Positions 35,538 through 43,027 of a DNA stretch of 64,000 bases are shown one piece after another. The notes under the pieces were generated by a model. That model saw only the letters and a list, made by a program, of their open reading frames with translations, was not told the origin of the DNA and made no database searches. The translations under genes and the position numbers were made by a program. Source of the DNA: Nocardia sp. NBC_01730 (GTDB taxonomy: Bacteria; Actinomycetota; Actinomycetes; Mycobacteriales; Mycobacteriaceae); contig NZ_CP109162.1 in NCBI RefSeq assembly GCF_035920445.1, forward strand, positions 8,060,001 through 8,124,000, written 5' to 3'. Position 1 is the first letter of the stretch, and every line of letters begins with the position of its first letter.

Positions 35538-35966
35538 ATGGGGCTGGATCTGGACGACATCCGAGAGCTTGCGGAAGACTTCGCGACGGAGCTGCGCCGC
35601 AAGAACCGGAGCAAGCAGACCATCGACGGCTACCTCACCCGAATCAGGTACTTCGCCGACTTCCTTCAACAGCGCGAGCTGCCGACCACGGCACCCGACA
35701 TCACCCGCGCCCACATCGGCGGCTACATCGAAGACCTGCTCACGCGGCCCAACCAGCGGACCGGCGAGCCGCTGTCGCCGGAGTACGCACGCGGTCAGTA
35801 CCGGTCGCTGCAACAGTTCTTCAAATACCTTGCAGCCGAGGAGATCATCGACGCGAATCCGTTCGACAAGATGAGCCCGCCGGCCGAAACGTCGGCGGGC
35901 TGTTTGTCCCTGGTGCGGGGGCGCGTGCGCCTCCGCGGGGGCAGGCCACCGGCCTGTCCCTTATAG
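35538..35966 (+). pseudogene. Tyrosine recombinase/phage integrase, N-terminal fragment
   Basis: Residues 1-115 are the SAM-like core-binding domain of a tyrosine integrase: KNRSKQTIDGYLTRIRYFADFL, then YARGQYRSLQQFFKYLAAEE and NPFDKMSPP. The catalytic domain that should follow (Arg-His-Arg-Tyr) is missing. After Pro116 the frame runs into the inverted-repeat region and ends within about 27 unrelated codons at 35966. It lies directly after the tRNA attachment site, the usual place for the island's integrase gene. The deletion breakpoint near 35885 coincides with the start of the repeat locus. Confidence 0.8.
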
Positions 35967-36168
35967 CCTGCTCTTCTCGCGCAGAGGCTCACGGGTCAAG
36001 GGTGGCCGCAGGCCATCGCCGCAGGCGACGCCGCAGGCGCCCTTGAAGCGTGAGTGGCGCGGGAACACAATGCAGGCGACCCCGCACCAGGGACACGCGG
36101 CCGCAGGCCGCGCACGGCGCACCGCGCCGCCATCCAGACCGATTGCCGATCGATAGCAGGAACCTACA

Positions 36169-36194
36169 CGTGGGCGGCTTAGAAGCCGCCCACG
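36169..36194. other. Perfect 12-bp hairpin with 2-nt loop
   Basis: CGTGGGCGGCTT, AG, then AAGCCGCCCACG. It is very GC-rich and lacks a following T-run, so it is not a classic rho-independent terminator. It lies inside the large inverted-repeat locus. Confidence 0.6.
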
Positions 36195-36329
36195 GAAGTC
36201 TCGCGATCCTTCGGTTCGACCGGCAAATGGCTGAGAGTTGAGGCTGGATATCTGCTGCCCGGTTCTGGTTTGACAATTGATCTTGCAGGTCCGCCGAGGT
36301 GTGAAAATCCGGGTAAAACGCCAGCTCGC

Positions 36330-36352
36330 AGTTGAGACAACTTGTCTCAACT
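36330..36352. promoter_or_regulatory. Perfect 23-bp palindrome, possible protein-binding site
   Basis: Arms AGTTGAGACAA and TTGTCTCAACT flank a single central C. The size and perfect symmetry resemble a TetR- or ParB-type binding site rather than an RNA hairpin, since a 1-nt loop is unfavourable. It lies 12 bp before the nested hairpin. Confidence 0.45.
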
Positions 36353-36363
36353 TTTCGCAGAAG

Positions 36364-36543
36364 CACCCCACCCCCGGTTACCTCCCTAACCTGCGAAACC
36401 GACGCTGCGCGTCGTTGAATTCCTCCACCCACCCAGTCCCCAATCTCATCTCCCACTACGTGAACGGAAGATGAGATTGGGGACTGGGTGGGTGGAGGAA
36501 TTCAAGATCAAATCAGGTTAGGGAGGTAACCGGGGGTGGGGTG
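36364..36543. repeat. Perfect nested inverted repeat (30-bp and 37-bp stems)
   Basis: The outer arms 36364-36393 and 36514-36543 are exact 30-bp reverse complements containing GGTTACCTCCCTAACCTG. The inner arms 36415-36451 and 36469-36505 are exact 37-bp reverse complements containing GAATTCCTCCACCCACCCAG. They are separated by a 17-nt loop and by asymmetric internal loops of 21 and 8 nt. A 67-bp perfect stem in one unit is far beyond chance and must be recent or under selection. Confidence 0.85.
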
Positions 36544-37178
36544 AAAAGACAAAGACTCTGGTTGCGTTGAGTGGGTATCGGCAGGTTTGCGATGCGGTTG
36601 CGTAAGAGACGTTTCAGCACCTGGCGGTGCTGCTTGCAGCTGATCAGCTTGTGTGTGTCGGCGGCGGTCTACCGATCCACGGATCGGGACCTGACACCGG
36701 ATTTGCACGGCGCGCCACGTGATGCGACTGGATGCGCGAGCGTAGCTCGCGGAAGAACTTCCACGGCCTGACGGCCGTGTGCCCCTGGGTGGGACCGCCT
36801 GCATTGTGTTCGCGCGCCCCTCCAGCGTCAAGGGCGCTTCGCGTCGCCTGCGGCGATGGCCTGGCGGCCACCCTTGACCCCGGAGCCTCTACGCGCGAAG
36901 AGCAGGCTATAACGGGCAGGCCGGTGGCCTGCCCGGTGGAGTTGCCGCAGGCGGCCCCACCCAGGGGCAAGAACACCCGCCAAACTCCGGTCGGCAAGTC
37001 TGCCGCAGCCCGAGTCAACACCAATTCTTCAAGAATTCCTCAATACTGAATCGCGAACTTGGGCTGGTTCCGGCGAGTGAACATGCAGCGCAACCGCTAT
37101 GTCCACCATATTCAAGAGCTGTGCGCGACCGGATCCGGTCCGGTTCGTTCTATGTTGTCCGTGAACGAGTGAGTTCGA

Positions 37179-37366
37179 CTACCCGGGCGCTGCTCGGACG
37201 CTGGCCCACTGCGCCTTCCGCAATGCGCATACCGCAGGGTCGTCGGTCAACAGGCCTACCACCAGCGCGGAAGTATCGTTCCATAACCAATGCGAATGCT
37301 GTCCAGCTTCATCGATTAGTTGCGCTGTCGCGGGACCATGTAACCAGTCGCCTGGGTATGCGCAAC
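37179..37366 (-). pseudogene. Short coding-like remnant downstream of the 624-aa gene
   Basis: On the minus strand the frame ending at the TAG at 37179 reads like authentic protein (GDWLHGPATAQLIDEAGQ, then WLWNDTSALVVGLLTDDPA) for about 60 codons but has no start codon before the stop near 37374. The style recalls the C-terminal regions of DUF5753/Scr1-type regulators, but the match is too short to be sure. It is probably a 5'-truncated gene. The plus-strand frame over the same bases is low-quality. Confidence 0.3.
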
Positions 37367-39240
37367 TAGAGCTTGTTCATGAGCATTGACCGCGCAATTG
37401 TCGGGTATTTGCCAATGGGACGATCGGTGCCAGCAAGGTCGAGAAAGGTCTGTGGCCGGACGGGCATCGACTTCGTGCATAGCATGCGCCACTGAGCGAT
37501 CATCTCGACGAAGGCCTTGGGGGCGCGGTGTTCGCTGACTCCTTCGAATACCTGCAGTTCGCGGTAGATGAGGACACCCGGCGAGGTCACGAACTTGCCA
37601 AGTTGCCCGAGCACGGAGTGCGACCGAAGTTTGAAGTCCACGTCAGCGAGCACGGTGGGCGGGATACCTGCATTGGGCACGATCACTAGCGGAACGTAGA
37701 CCGTCTGGTCGTCGAATGAGCACCCCTCCCAGCCGTTATCGGCGAGCAGCTCAATTGTCGACCTCAGCTGAAGGAACTTCTTGCTGACGAAGGCTTTCTC
37801 GGTGTCCTCCTGGTAGTCCTCTGCGTCGCCGAAGCCCTGCGCTGCCTTCTCGTCGAGCCAGTGGTTCGTCGCGTCGACCAGAAGACAGTACCTTCCGGCC
37901 ACGAGCACCCAGTCGCACACCGATGGTGTGCGGCCCCCACGTGTCCACGCTTGCTGCATCTGTTCCTCGGTGATCAGCGTGATCAACGAGCGGGCTCGGC
38001 GGGTTACCCGCCGGAACAAGTACCCGACGCTGCTCTCGAACACGTAGTTCATTGCCTGGCTGAACTGCTCACCGCGTGGATCCTGTTCGGTGCCGAAGTC
38101 GAAGAACGTCTGCCAGTACAGCTGGGAGCCGCAGAGGCGGTCGAGCATCCAGGCCGGTCGTAGCGCAAGGTATTCGTTGTCACCGATACGCACCAGCGGT
38201 CGCTCTGTGAAGGTGTAGCGGCGGTGAGCGAGGAATCCTCTCTTGCGTTCCCGCTCAAGCCGTTTCCGGTACTCCTTGACGGTCAGCGAGACCGCGTTCT
38301 GCATCATGCCCAGTGCCTGGGGATCGACCGAACCCTCCATCGGCACGGTGCTGAACGTCACCTCACCGGTCTTGGTGTGTTCCCAGAGTCGAAGCCCCAG
38401 TCTGATGAACTCATCCAATGGCACGTTGGTAGCGGCACGAAACGCATCTTCGGGTGCGTCGCCGATCAGGTCGTGCGGTGCTGCCTTTGGCCAGCTCTTG
38501 AACCAGGTGTCGTAAGTGTCGCCGAGGACTACATGGGGAACCGTAGTCGCGTTGGCCTGCATCCGGGCGAGCTCCGAGACCATTTGCCGCCGAAACTCAC
38601 GCAGCATCATGTCGTCATCGACCGACATCGCGGCGTTGTACTGTGTGAGCTCTTCGGCAGTGGGTGGCCAGGATTGGAAGAAGTCCGGGACGTCTTGGCG
38701 TTCTTGGTCACCGTTGATCGACAACACGAGATGGACGAAGTCGTTGATTGCCAGGGGTGGATGCGCGTCAGCGGCTCCCGAGGCAGCCCCATCGGCATGG
38801 GAGCACCATTCGATGACCTCACGGACTAATTGGGTTAACGCTGGCGGCGGCATCACAACGGACCTGTTCTTGACGGCGTTGCCGACCTGGGCTGCGAGGG
38901 TTCCAGTCAGCCTGCGGACGAACTGCTTCTCAAAGGCGCCGACCCGGGAAAACATTGCCGCGTCGTCGAACTGAGCGAAGGTCGTGCATACGAACTTGAG
39001 GGTGGGAAGCAACGCATGGCCAGCGAGCAGCTCCTTGCGGCGTTGCTCGTCTAGGTGCTCGATATCGATACTGTTCGCGGTAATGCATTGTGGCCCGAGG
39101 TCTTGGGCCATCGTGTTCAGGAAAGCTTCGTACTGTTTGTTGGAGCTGAACCACGGCGGTCGCTGCCCGGGGATCCCGAGAGGCAGGCCGCTCCCAGTGG
39201 CGCCCTGGAAGGTATGCATCGGATACTGGCGGTCGGACAC
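37366..39240 (-). CDS. Large uncharacterised island-encoded protein (possible nuclease/defence role)
   Basis: A 624-aa soluble protein starting at GTG 39240 with GGGGAG eight bases upstream. I do not recognise the family. Seen: an N-terminal half with helical, charged segments (FEKQFVRRLTGTLAAQVGN; DDDMMLREFRRQMVSELARM); a basic KEYRKRLERERKRGF segment mid-protein; and around residues 440-465 a strand-strand-helix pattern CDWVLVAGRYCLLVDATNH followed by acidic residues and EKAFVSKKFLQLRSTIELL. This placement resembles a PD-(D/E)xK nuclease core, but the usual final Lys is not where expected. There is no signal peptide and no membrane segment. It sits alone in the centre of a tRNA island next to a toxin-antitoxin pair, which suggests a defence or mobile-element maintenance role (inference). 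Confidence 0.8.
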   Translation of the reverse strand: MSDRQYPMHTFQGATGSGLPLGIPGQRPPWFSSNKQYEAFLNTMAQDLGPQCITANSIDIEHLDEQRRKELLAGHALLPTLKFVCTTFAQFDDAAMFSRVGAFEKQFVRRLTGTLAAQVGNAVKNRSVVMPPPALTQLVREVIEWCSHADGAASGAADAHPPLAINDFVHLVLSINGDQERQDVPDFFQSWPPTAEELTQYNAAMSVDDDMMLREFRRQMVSELARMQANATTVPHVVLGDTYDTWFKSWPKAAPHDLIGDAPEDAFRAATNVPLDEFIRLGLRLWEHTKTGEVTFSTVPMEGSVDPQALGMMQNAVSLTVKEYRKRLERERKRGFLAHRRYTFTERPLVRIGDNEYLALRPAWMLDRLCGSQLYWQTFFDFGTEQDPRGEQFSQAMNYVFESSVGYLFRRVTRRARSLITLITEEQMQQAWTRGGRTPSVCDWVLVAGRYCLLVDATNHWLDEKAAQGFGDAEDYQEDTEKAFVSKKFLQLRSTIELLADNGWEGCSFDDQTVYVPLVIVPNAGIPPTVLADVDFKLRSHSVLGQLGKFVTSPGVLIYRELQVFEGVSEHRAPKAFVEMIAQWRMLCTKSMPVRPQTFLDLAGTDRPIGKYPTIARSMLMNKL

Positions 39241-39495
39241 TTGGGGCTCCCCTCGATGGTTCTTCCCGTCAAATCGCCCTGTTTCGAGGTCCTGTTAGCG
39301 AACTCGGGACGATTGATTTCGATGGTTCCGAAACTCACTGCGCGCGGAGGGAGAAGGCATCCGAAAGTGCCGCCGCAATCAAGCTGGGAGCCCAGAACCA
39401 CCGCTGAACCGCGACGTACCCACCAGCCTGCACAGTCGTTTACCTTCTCATGTGGGGAGATCCGTTACTGCCCGAGAGGGGAGTAGTGCGCTTGT

Positions 39496-39780
39496 TCATG
39501 CTTCTCTCGTGGTGCGTCGCCATTCCGAGGTGACTCCCCCGTGGGATCGTGCGCGAGTGGAACGCTCGCCCACTTTGTCCACGTAGCCCCTGTGGCGTAG
39601 CCGTAGCAGCATCGGCCCTAGTCTGCGGGGCTCCGACAACTCCGGCCACCCGTTGGCGCGCATGACGTCCAGCACGTCCGCGCTGATGAACTCTTTGCCT
39701 GCCGGCATGGCGATGACCAGTTGTGCTGCTACCTCGAGGTAGCGCTCGTCATGGTCAAAAGCGTTGGATGACTGGGTCAT
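39496..39780 (-). CDS. Small winged-helix-like DNA-binding protein
   Basis: A 94-aa protein starting at ATG 39780 (GAGGTG upstream; a longer frame to 39885 lacks coding quality). The pattern EFISADVLDVMRANGWPELSEPRRLGPMLLRLRHRGYVDKVGE fits a winged-helix domain as seen in small phage and island proteins, followed by a basic tail (STRARSHGGVTSEWRRTTR). It lies 255 bp upstream of, and on the same strand as, the 624-aa gene, so it may be its regulator or partner. The 255-bp gap contains no further gene that I can support. Confidence 0.65.
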   Translation of the reverse strand: MTQSSNAFDHDERYLEVAAQLVIAMPAGKEFISADVLDVMRANGWPELSEPRRLGPMLLRLRHRGYVDKVGERSTRARSHGGVTSEWRRTTREA

Positions 39781-39978
39781 TGCGGCACCTCGATCCCCTC
39801 CCGCAATCACGTACACAATCCACGGTACGAGCACGCACACACCGCCATACAGGGTTTCCAGGAACACGTCACCTACGCCGGTCACTGCGAGTACGGCAAC
39901 GTGCTCGCATGCAGGACCGTAAAGGAAGGGGCCTGGGGTGCTCGCCCCTCAGGTGCGATAAAGGTAGGATCTCTGGTT

Positions 39979-40251
39979 ATGAGCACGCGGAAAGTGAGCC
40001 TCACCCTGCCGGAGGAATTGGTGGTGCGGGCCGAGAACGCCGTCAAGGTCGGCCAGGCCCGCTCGGTAAGCGCCTACATCGCCGCCGCGGCTGGATCCGG
40101 CGAAGCCCGGACCACGGTCGACGAGGTCGTTGCACGGTGGCGTGCCGAGCACGGCGAACCGACCGTCGAGCAACTGGCAGAATCTGAAACTCGAGCACGA
40201 GCGATGTTTGACCGCGCCGACCGCCGCCAGCGCAGCTACGGCGCCGCATGA
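39979..40251 (+). CDS. Ribbon-helix-helix antitoxin (VapB/CopG-like)
   Basis: A 90-aa protein whose first 45 residues form a ribbon-helix-helix DNA-binding domain (STRKVSLTLPEELVVRAE, then ARSVSAYIAAAA). The remainder is a charged tail that would wrap the toxin. A -10-like TAGGAT ends eight bases before the ATG. The gene overlaps the following PIN-domain gene by four bases (ATGA), the usual type II toxin-antitoxin layout, and the RHH protein presumably represses its own operon. Toxin-antitoxin pairs commonly stabilise integrative islands such as this one. Confidence 0.85.
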   Translation: MSTRKVSLTLPEELVVRAENAVKVGQARSVSAYIAAAAGSGEARTTVDEVVARWRAEHGEPTVEQLAESETRARAMFDRADRRQRSYGAA

Positions 40252-40625
40252 GGCCCACCGCCGCCGGAACCATCCTCGATGCGTCCGCGCTGGTCGCTCT
40301 ACCGCGCAGCATCTTCGCGCAAACCGTGCTTGGCATCAGCATGCGCCAGCGGCGCCCGTTGGTGATCCCCGCTACTAGCCTCTACGCCGCGGTGCTGGCC
40401 GGCGCCGATCCAGCCGACTTCGACGCACACGGTTTCACAGTCATTCCGCTCAGCCAAGCCATCGTCCCGGGTGTGGCATTGGTCGCCCAGACTGCCACCG
40501 CGCCGATCGCGTCGGACGTCGCACACGTCGCCTGGGAAGCTCAAGTCACCGGGTACCCAGTCCTCACAGACAACCCTGTGGCCTACGAGCACCTCAACGT
40601 GCCGATCGACCTGGAAGCCCTGTAG
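40248..40625 (+). CDS. PIN-domain-like toxin (VapC-type, degenerate active site)
   Basis: A 125-aa PIN-fold protein translated by coupling (ATGA overlap) with the antitoxin. The start TILDASALVAL holds the first conserved aspartate. The C-terminal VAHVAWEAQVTGYPVLTDNP is the common PIN ending with two acidic positions. The usual acidic residue after the first strand pair (family S/T-x-x-x-x-E) is not obvious in PATSLYAAVLAGA, so activity could be reduced. PIN toxins cleave tRNA or rRNA. Pairing with an RHH antitoxin supports the call. Confidence 0.8.
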   Translation: MRPTAAGTILDASALVALPRSIFAQTVLGISMRQRRPLVIPATSLYAAVLAGADPADFDAHGFTVIPLSQAIVPGVALVAQTATAPIASDVAHVAWEAQVTGYPVLTDNPVAYEHLNVPIDLEAL

Positions 40626-40653
40626 GGCGCGCAGTCGGTACATCCAGTCCCGT

Positions 40654-40674
40654 TCCGTCAGCAATGTATTTTGC
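40654..40674. repeat. Second copy of the integrase-promoter 21-mer
   Basis: This 21-mer, ending CAGCAATGTATTTTGC, matches 35502-35522 with one change (T for A). Here it is not followed by an integrase gene but lies 60 bp before attR, suggesting rearrangement of related elements. Confidence 0.6.
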
Positions 40675-40734
40675 GAGTTTGCTTCTCTTTGAGCAGTATC
40701 ATTGCTGGTCAGCACACCGTTCGCAGTGTTTGAT

Positions 40735-40780
40735 CTCATAATCCATTGGTCGTGGGTTCGAGCCCCACCCGCCCCACAAA
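40735..40780. repeat. attR-like copy of the tRNA 3' half
   Basis: It matches 35399-35444 at 44 of 46 positions. The two differences (C to T and G to A) fall on opposite sides of the T stem and replace a C-G pair with a T-A pair, so pairing is preserved. No 5' half of a tRNA precedes it, so it is not a functional gene. Confidence 0.75.
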
Positions 40781-40879
40781 TGCTACCTGACCTGCGGAGA
40801 TTGTCGGGTCAAGAGCCGAATTGATCCAGTACGGCGCATGCACAGCCATGGATTTCGGCAGCGAACTGGGCCCATAGGG

Positions 40880-40966
40880 ATGCTCGATCTGCGTGAGTTG
40901 AAGAACGACTTCGCGACCGAGTCGCGGCGAAAGAACCGCAGCAACGCGGCGACCGACATCTACCTA
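40880..40966 (+). pseudogene. Second integrase N-terminal relic
   Basis: The frame from ATG 40880 encodes LDLRELKNDFATESRRKNRS followed by NAATDIYL, parallel to the N-terminus of the integrase remnant at 35538 (LDDIRELAEDFATELRRKNR). Similarity also extends upstream through the att site and leader. It then loses frame and identity. This is evidence of a second, related integrated element in tandem of which only the left end survives. Confidence 0.6.
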
Positions 40967-41012
40967 GTTCACATCGGCTCCGTAGCTGCACGTACCCGTC
41001 CGCTGAACGAAG

Positions 41013-41828
41013 TCAGACGGCGGCGAAGCGCGCGGCGTTGTCGTCGGCCCACTGGGCGAAGGTCGTCGCGGGTCGGCCGGTGATGTCCTGGACACTGGTG
41101 ATGGGCAGGGCTGCGGGCTGCGGGTCGAAACCGGTCAGAACGTTGTCGACGTACCAGGTCGCATTGTCGCCCATCGTGGGGGTCAAGGCGGTGACGGTGT
41201 CCTCGCGCGAGGACCGGTGGAAGGCGATGTCGCGGCCGAGTGCGTCGGCCAGGTGCCGGACGAGGTCGGTGCGGGAGAGGATCTCCGGCCCCGCCAGCGG
41301 GTAGGCGCGGCCCAGATGGGCGTCGGTCAGCAGAGCGGTGGCGGCGACGGCGGCGATGTCGTCCATGGCGATGGGCGCGCTCGCTGCGTTGGGCCGCGGT
41401 TCCCGGACGGCGCCGGTCGCGCGGATCTGGTGCGACCAGATCAGGGTGTTCTCCATGAAATCGCCGGGCCACAGGTGAGTCCAGGCCAGACCGCTGTCGT
41501 CGACAGCCGTGCAGACGCTGCCCCACCAGCTCTCCGGTTCGCCGGACAGGTCGACGACATGCCGCATGCCGGCCGCGCGGGCCAGCGCGAGCACCTGAGT
41601 GACACTGTCCGGGGTCGGCGCGAGGTACATCCGCTCCACGCCCGCGAACGCCGCAGGCAGGGTGTCCGGTCGCCGCAGGGAGCCCTCGGCCACCTGCACC
41701 CCGGCGGGCAGCGCCGCCTTCCGCCGGTTGTTGGTGAGGGCGCGGATATCGGTGGCGCCTTGGGCGAGCAGGTGGTCGACGACCTTGCGGCCGATGTTTG
41801 CTGTGGCTCCGGTTACCAGGATGGTCAT
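41013..41828 (-). CDS. NmrA-like NAD(P)-binding atypical SDR
   Basis: A 271-aa atypical short-chain dehydrogenase. The N-terminal MTILVTGATANIGRKVVDHLL is an atypical GxxGxxG cofactor loop, followed by the NmrA-type scaffold (IRALTNNRRKAALPAGVQVAEGSL, then YPLAGPEILSR). The catalytic Tyr-Lys pair of classical SDRs is not evident. Relatives act as NAD(P)H quinone reductases or redox sensors. The start at 41828 is chosen for its GAGG leader; the upstream in-frame extension runs through a transposase relic. It lies immediately outside the tRNA island. Confidence 0.88.
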   Translation of the reverse strand: MTILVTGATANIGRKVVDHLLAQGATDIRALTNNRRKAALPAGVQVAEGSLRRPDTLPAAFAGVERMYLAPTPDSVTQVLALARAAGMRHVVDLSGEPESWWGSVCTAVDDSGLAWTHLWPGDFMENTLIWSHQIRATGAVREPRPNAASAPIAMDDIAAVAATALLTDAHLGRAYPLAGPEILSRTDLVRHLADALGRDIAFHRSSREDTVTALTPTMGDNATWYVDNVLTGFDPQPAALPITSVQDITGRPATTFAQWADDNAARFAAV

Positions 41829-41967
41829 CTGTACCTCTTCGGCATGGGTCGCTGAACACCCCATCCTGCCAACGGAATTCGGGCAACGTCCACGCATCCC
41901 GGCCGGACGACCCCGTGTTCGGTGACAGGAATCCTGCCGAAGTGACAGATCTAGCGCTTCGCCACGC

Positions 41968-42114
41968 GCGCAGGACGACGCCGTCGCCGCATACATCCGC
42001 CGACGCAACCAGTACGCCGAGACCGAACGCGACTTCGCCGTCAACTCCAAGATCCGGCAGCCGGATTACCTACCGTCCCTGACCTGGACAAGACGCGGGG
42101 CCACAGCCGGTTGA
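41968..42114 (+). pseudogene. Transposase C-terminal remnant
   Basis: A short frame ending at the TGA at 42112 reads DDAVAAYIRRRNQYAETERD and then FAVNSKIRQPDYLPSL, the kind of C-terminal tail found in IS630-like DDE transposases. No start, no catalytic domain and no terminal repeats are visible nearby. It is a relic of insertion-sequence activity next to the island. Confidence 0.45.
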
Positions 42115-42253
42115 CCGGGCAGAGCGCTGGCGGAGAAGCTGGATGGGCAGGTGTCGCTGGACATTCCGTGCGTATAGCCGAATGCTGTTCCTGCGCCGAA
42201 CGATACGGCCGCTGACGACTCTTCGGCAGCAAACCTGAAGGAGTAAGCCGACG

Positions 42254-42487
42254 ATGGTACACCGTAAACGAATTCATGCCACCATGGTTGCCCTCGGCAT
42301 CGCAGTAGCCGCAACACTCAGCCTCTCCGCGTGTGGCAAGACAGAACGATGGTGCGAACTCGACCGGGGCGATGTTGTCGTCGAAAACTGGCACTGTGAG
42401 CAGAACCTGTCGGGCTACGAGTGGGAGCCTGACCACGACAAACCGAAGGTGAAGAAGAAGCCGAACAAGACGAAGAAGAAGCAGTGA
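42254..42487 (+). CDS. Small putative lipoprotein
   Basis: A 77-aa protein with a basic N-terminus, a hydrophobic stretch (TMVALGIAVAATLSLS) and a lipobox LSAC-G, so Cys27 is the likely lipidated residue after signal peptidase II cleavage. The mature part is short, contains two further cysteines and ends in a strongly basic Lys-rich tail (KPKVKKKPNKTKKKQ). AAGGAG lies about ten bases upstream. The function is unknown. A decayed frame follows directly. Confidence 0.65.
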   Translation: MVHRKRIHATMVALGIAVAATLSLSACGKTERWCELDRGDVVVENWHCEQNLSGYEWEPDHDKPKVKKKPNKTKKKQ

Positions 42488-42500
42488 CAGCGACCGAGGA

Positions 42501-42770
42501 ATGGCTCCGCACCATGTGGGAGTCGACGGCACCTGGGTCACAGATGAACTCGTGTGGGCATTCCTGGACCATAAGAGGGCGGAGTGGGCAACCATGGCGG
42601 ACTGGTCGGAGCGCACACCGAGCAGCAAGCCGATGCCATCGAAGGTCTGCGGAACAGGGTTGCGGCGGCCGAATGATGCCGAGACGACTTCCGGGCAATC
42701 ATCAACGAGCGGCTCCATTTTCAACCTTCCGTAAGCCGAATACCGCCGCTCAAAGTAATTTCCGGCCTGA
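42501..42770 (+). pseudogene. Decayed small helical protein gene
   Basis: Coding-like sequence changes frame at least twice. The frame from 42501 gives GVDGTWVTDELVWAFLDHKR, then near 42600 another frame gives LVGAHTEQQADAIEGLRNRV and AAAE, a TGA interrupts, and after it DDFRAIINERLHFQPSVSR follows. Together these would make one roughly 85-aa helical protein, so accumulated frameshifts are the simplest explanation. The remaining 250 bp up to the FHA/ABC promoter hold nothing that I recognise. Confidence 0.35.
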
Positions 42771-43015
42771 TCGTGTTCGGTTTGCAATTCGACCGTGATT
42801 TCCTTTGTGGGGCGGGTGGCGGCCCGTTCGGCGGGTCGGCTGCCGGGTTTCACGGGCTCGGATGTGGTTGCCCTTTCTGCTCCTGAGGTCGGTTTGTGCT
42901 GTTCAGACTGGTTTCAGCTGGGTTAGCGCGGTGGTGAGCGCGGGGGCGGAGACGGGCAAACATCGCGACGGAATCGTGGGAGGCCGACTATTGCGGCGAC
43001 AGTGCGGCAGAGTCG

Positions 43016-43021
43016 TATACT
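43016..43021 (+). promoter_or_regulatory. -10 element of the leaderless FHA/ABC promoter
   Basis: TATACT is followed by exactly six bases and ATG 43028, which places the transcription start on the A of the start codon. A weak -35 candidate TTGCGG lies at 42991-42996 with a long 19-bp spacer. Confidence 0.55.
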
Positions 43022-43027
43022 CGTTTT

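Larger units (their letters stand above)
35941..36932. repeat. Large imperfect inverted repeat flanking an approximately 650-bp core
   Basis: The left arm 35941-36110 and the right arm 36761-36932 are reverse complements over about 170 bp with scattered differences. Shared blocks include GCAGGCCACCGGCCT, TTATAGCCTGCTCTTC, GGTCAAGGGTGGCCGC, CATCGCCGCAGGCGACG and AACACAATGCAGGCG. Both arms themselves contain short palindromes such as GGCAGGCC...GGCCTGCC. Between them lie a second, perfect nested hairpin (36364-36543) and smaller palindromes. No convincing protein-coding gene is found between 35967 and 37178. It may be a palindromic mobile element (MITE-like) or a structured RNA locus. Confidence 0.7.

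Noticed and set aside
36169..36194. Rho-independent terminator
   Set aside because: Strong stem but no downstream T-run on either strand and only a two-base loop.
36364..36543. CRISPR array
   Set aside because: The repeats are inverted and nested, not direct with regular spacers, and no cas genes are present.
35941..36932. Retron or group II intron RNA
   Set aside because: No reverse transcriptase gene lies in or near the locus, and the conserved catalytic domain V signature was not seen.
40735..40780. Second functional tRNA gene
   Set aside because: Only the 3' half is present; no D arm or 5' acceptor strand precedes it, so it is an attachment-site copy.
42041..42853. Minus-strand frame of 270 codons over the lipoprotein and decayed gene
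   Set aside because: It runs antisense to the lipoprotein signal peptide and shows Leu/Arg runs that are the complement of Lys codons; the plus strand explains the region better.
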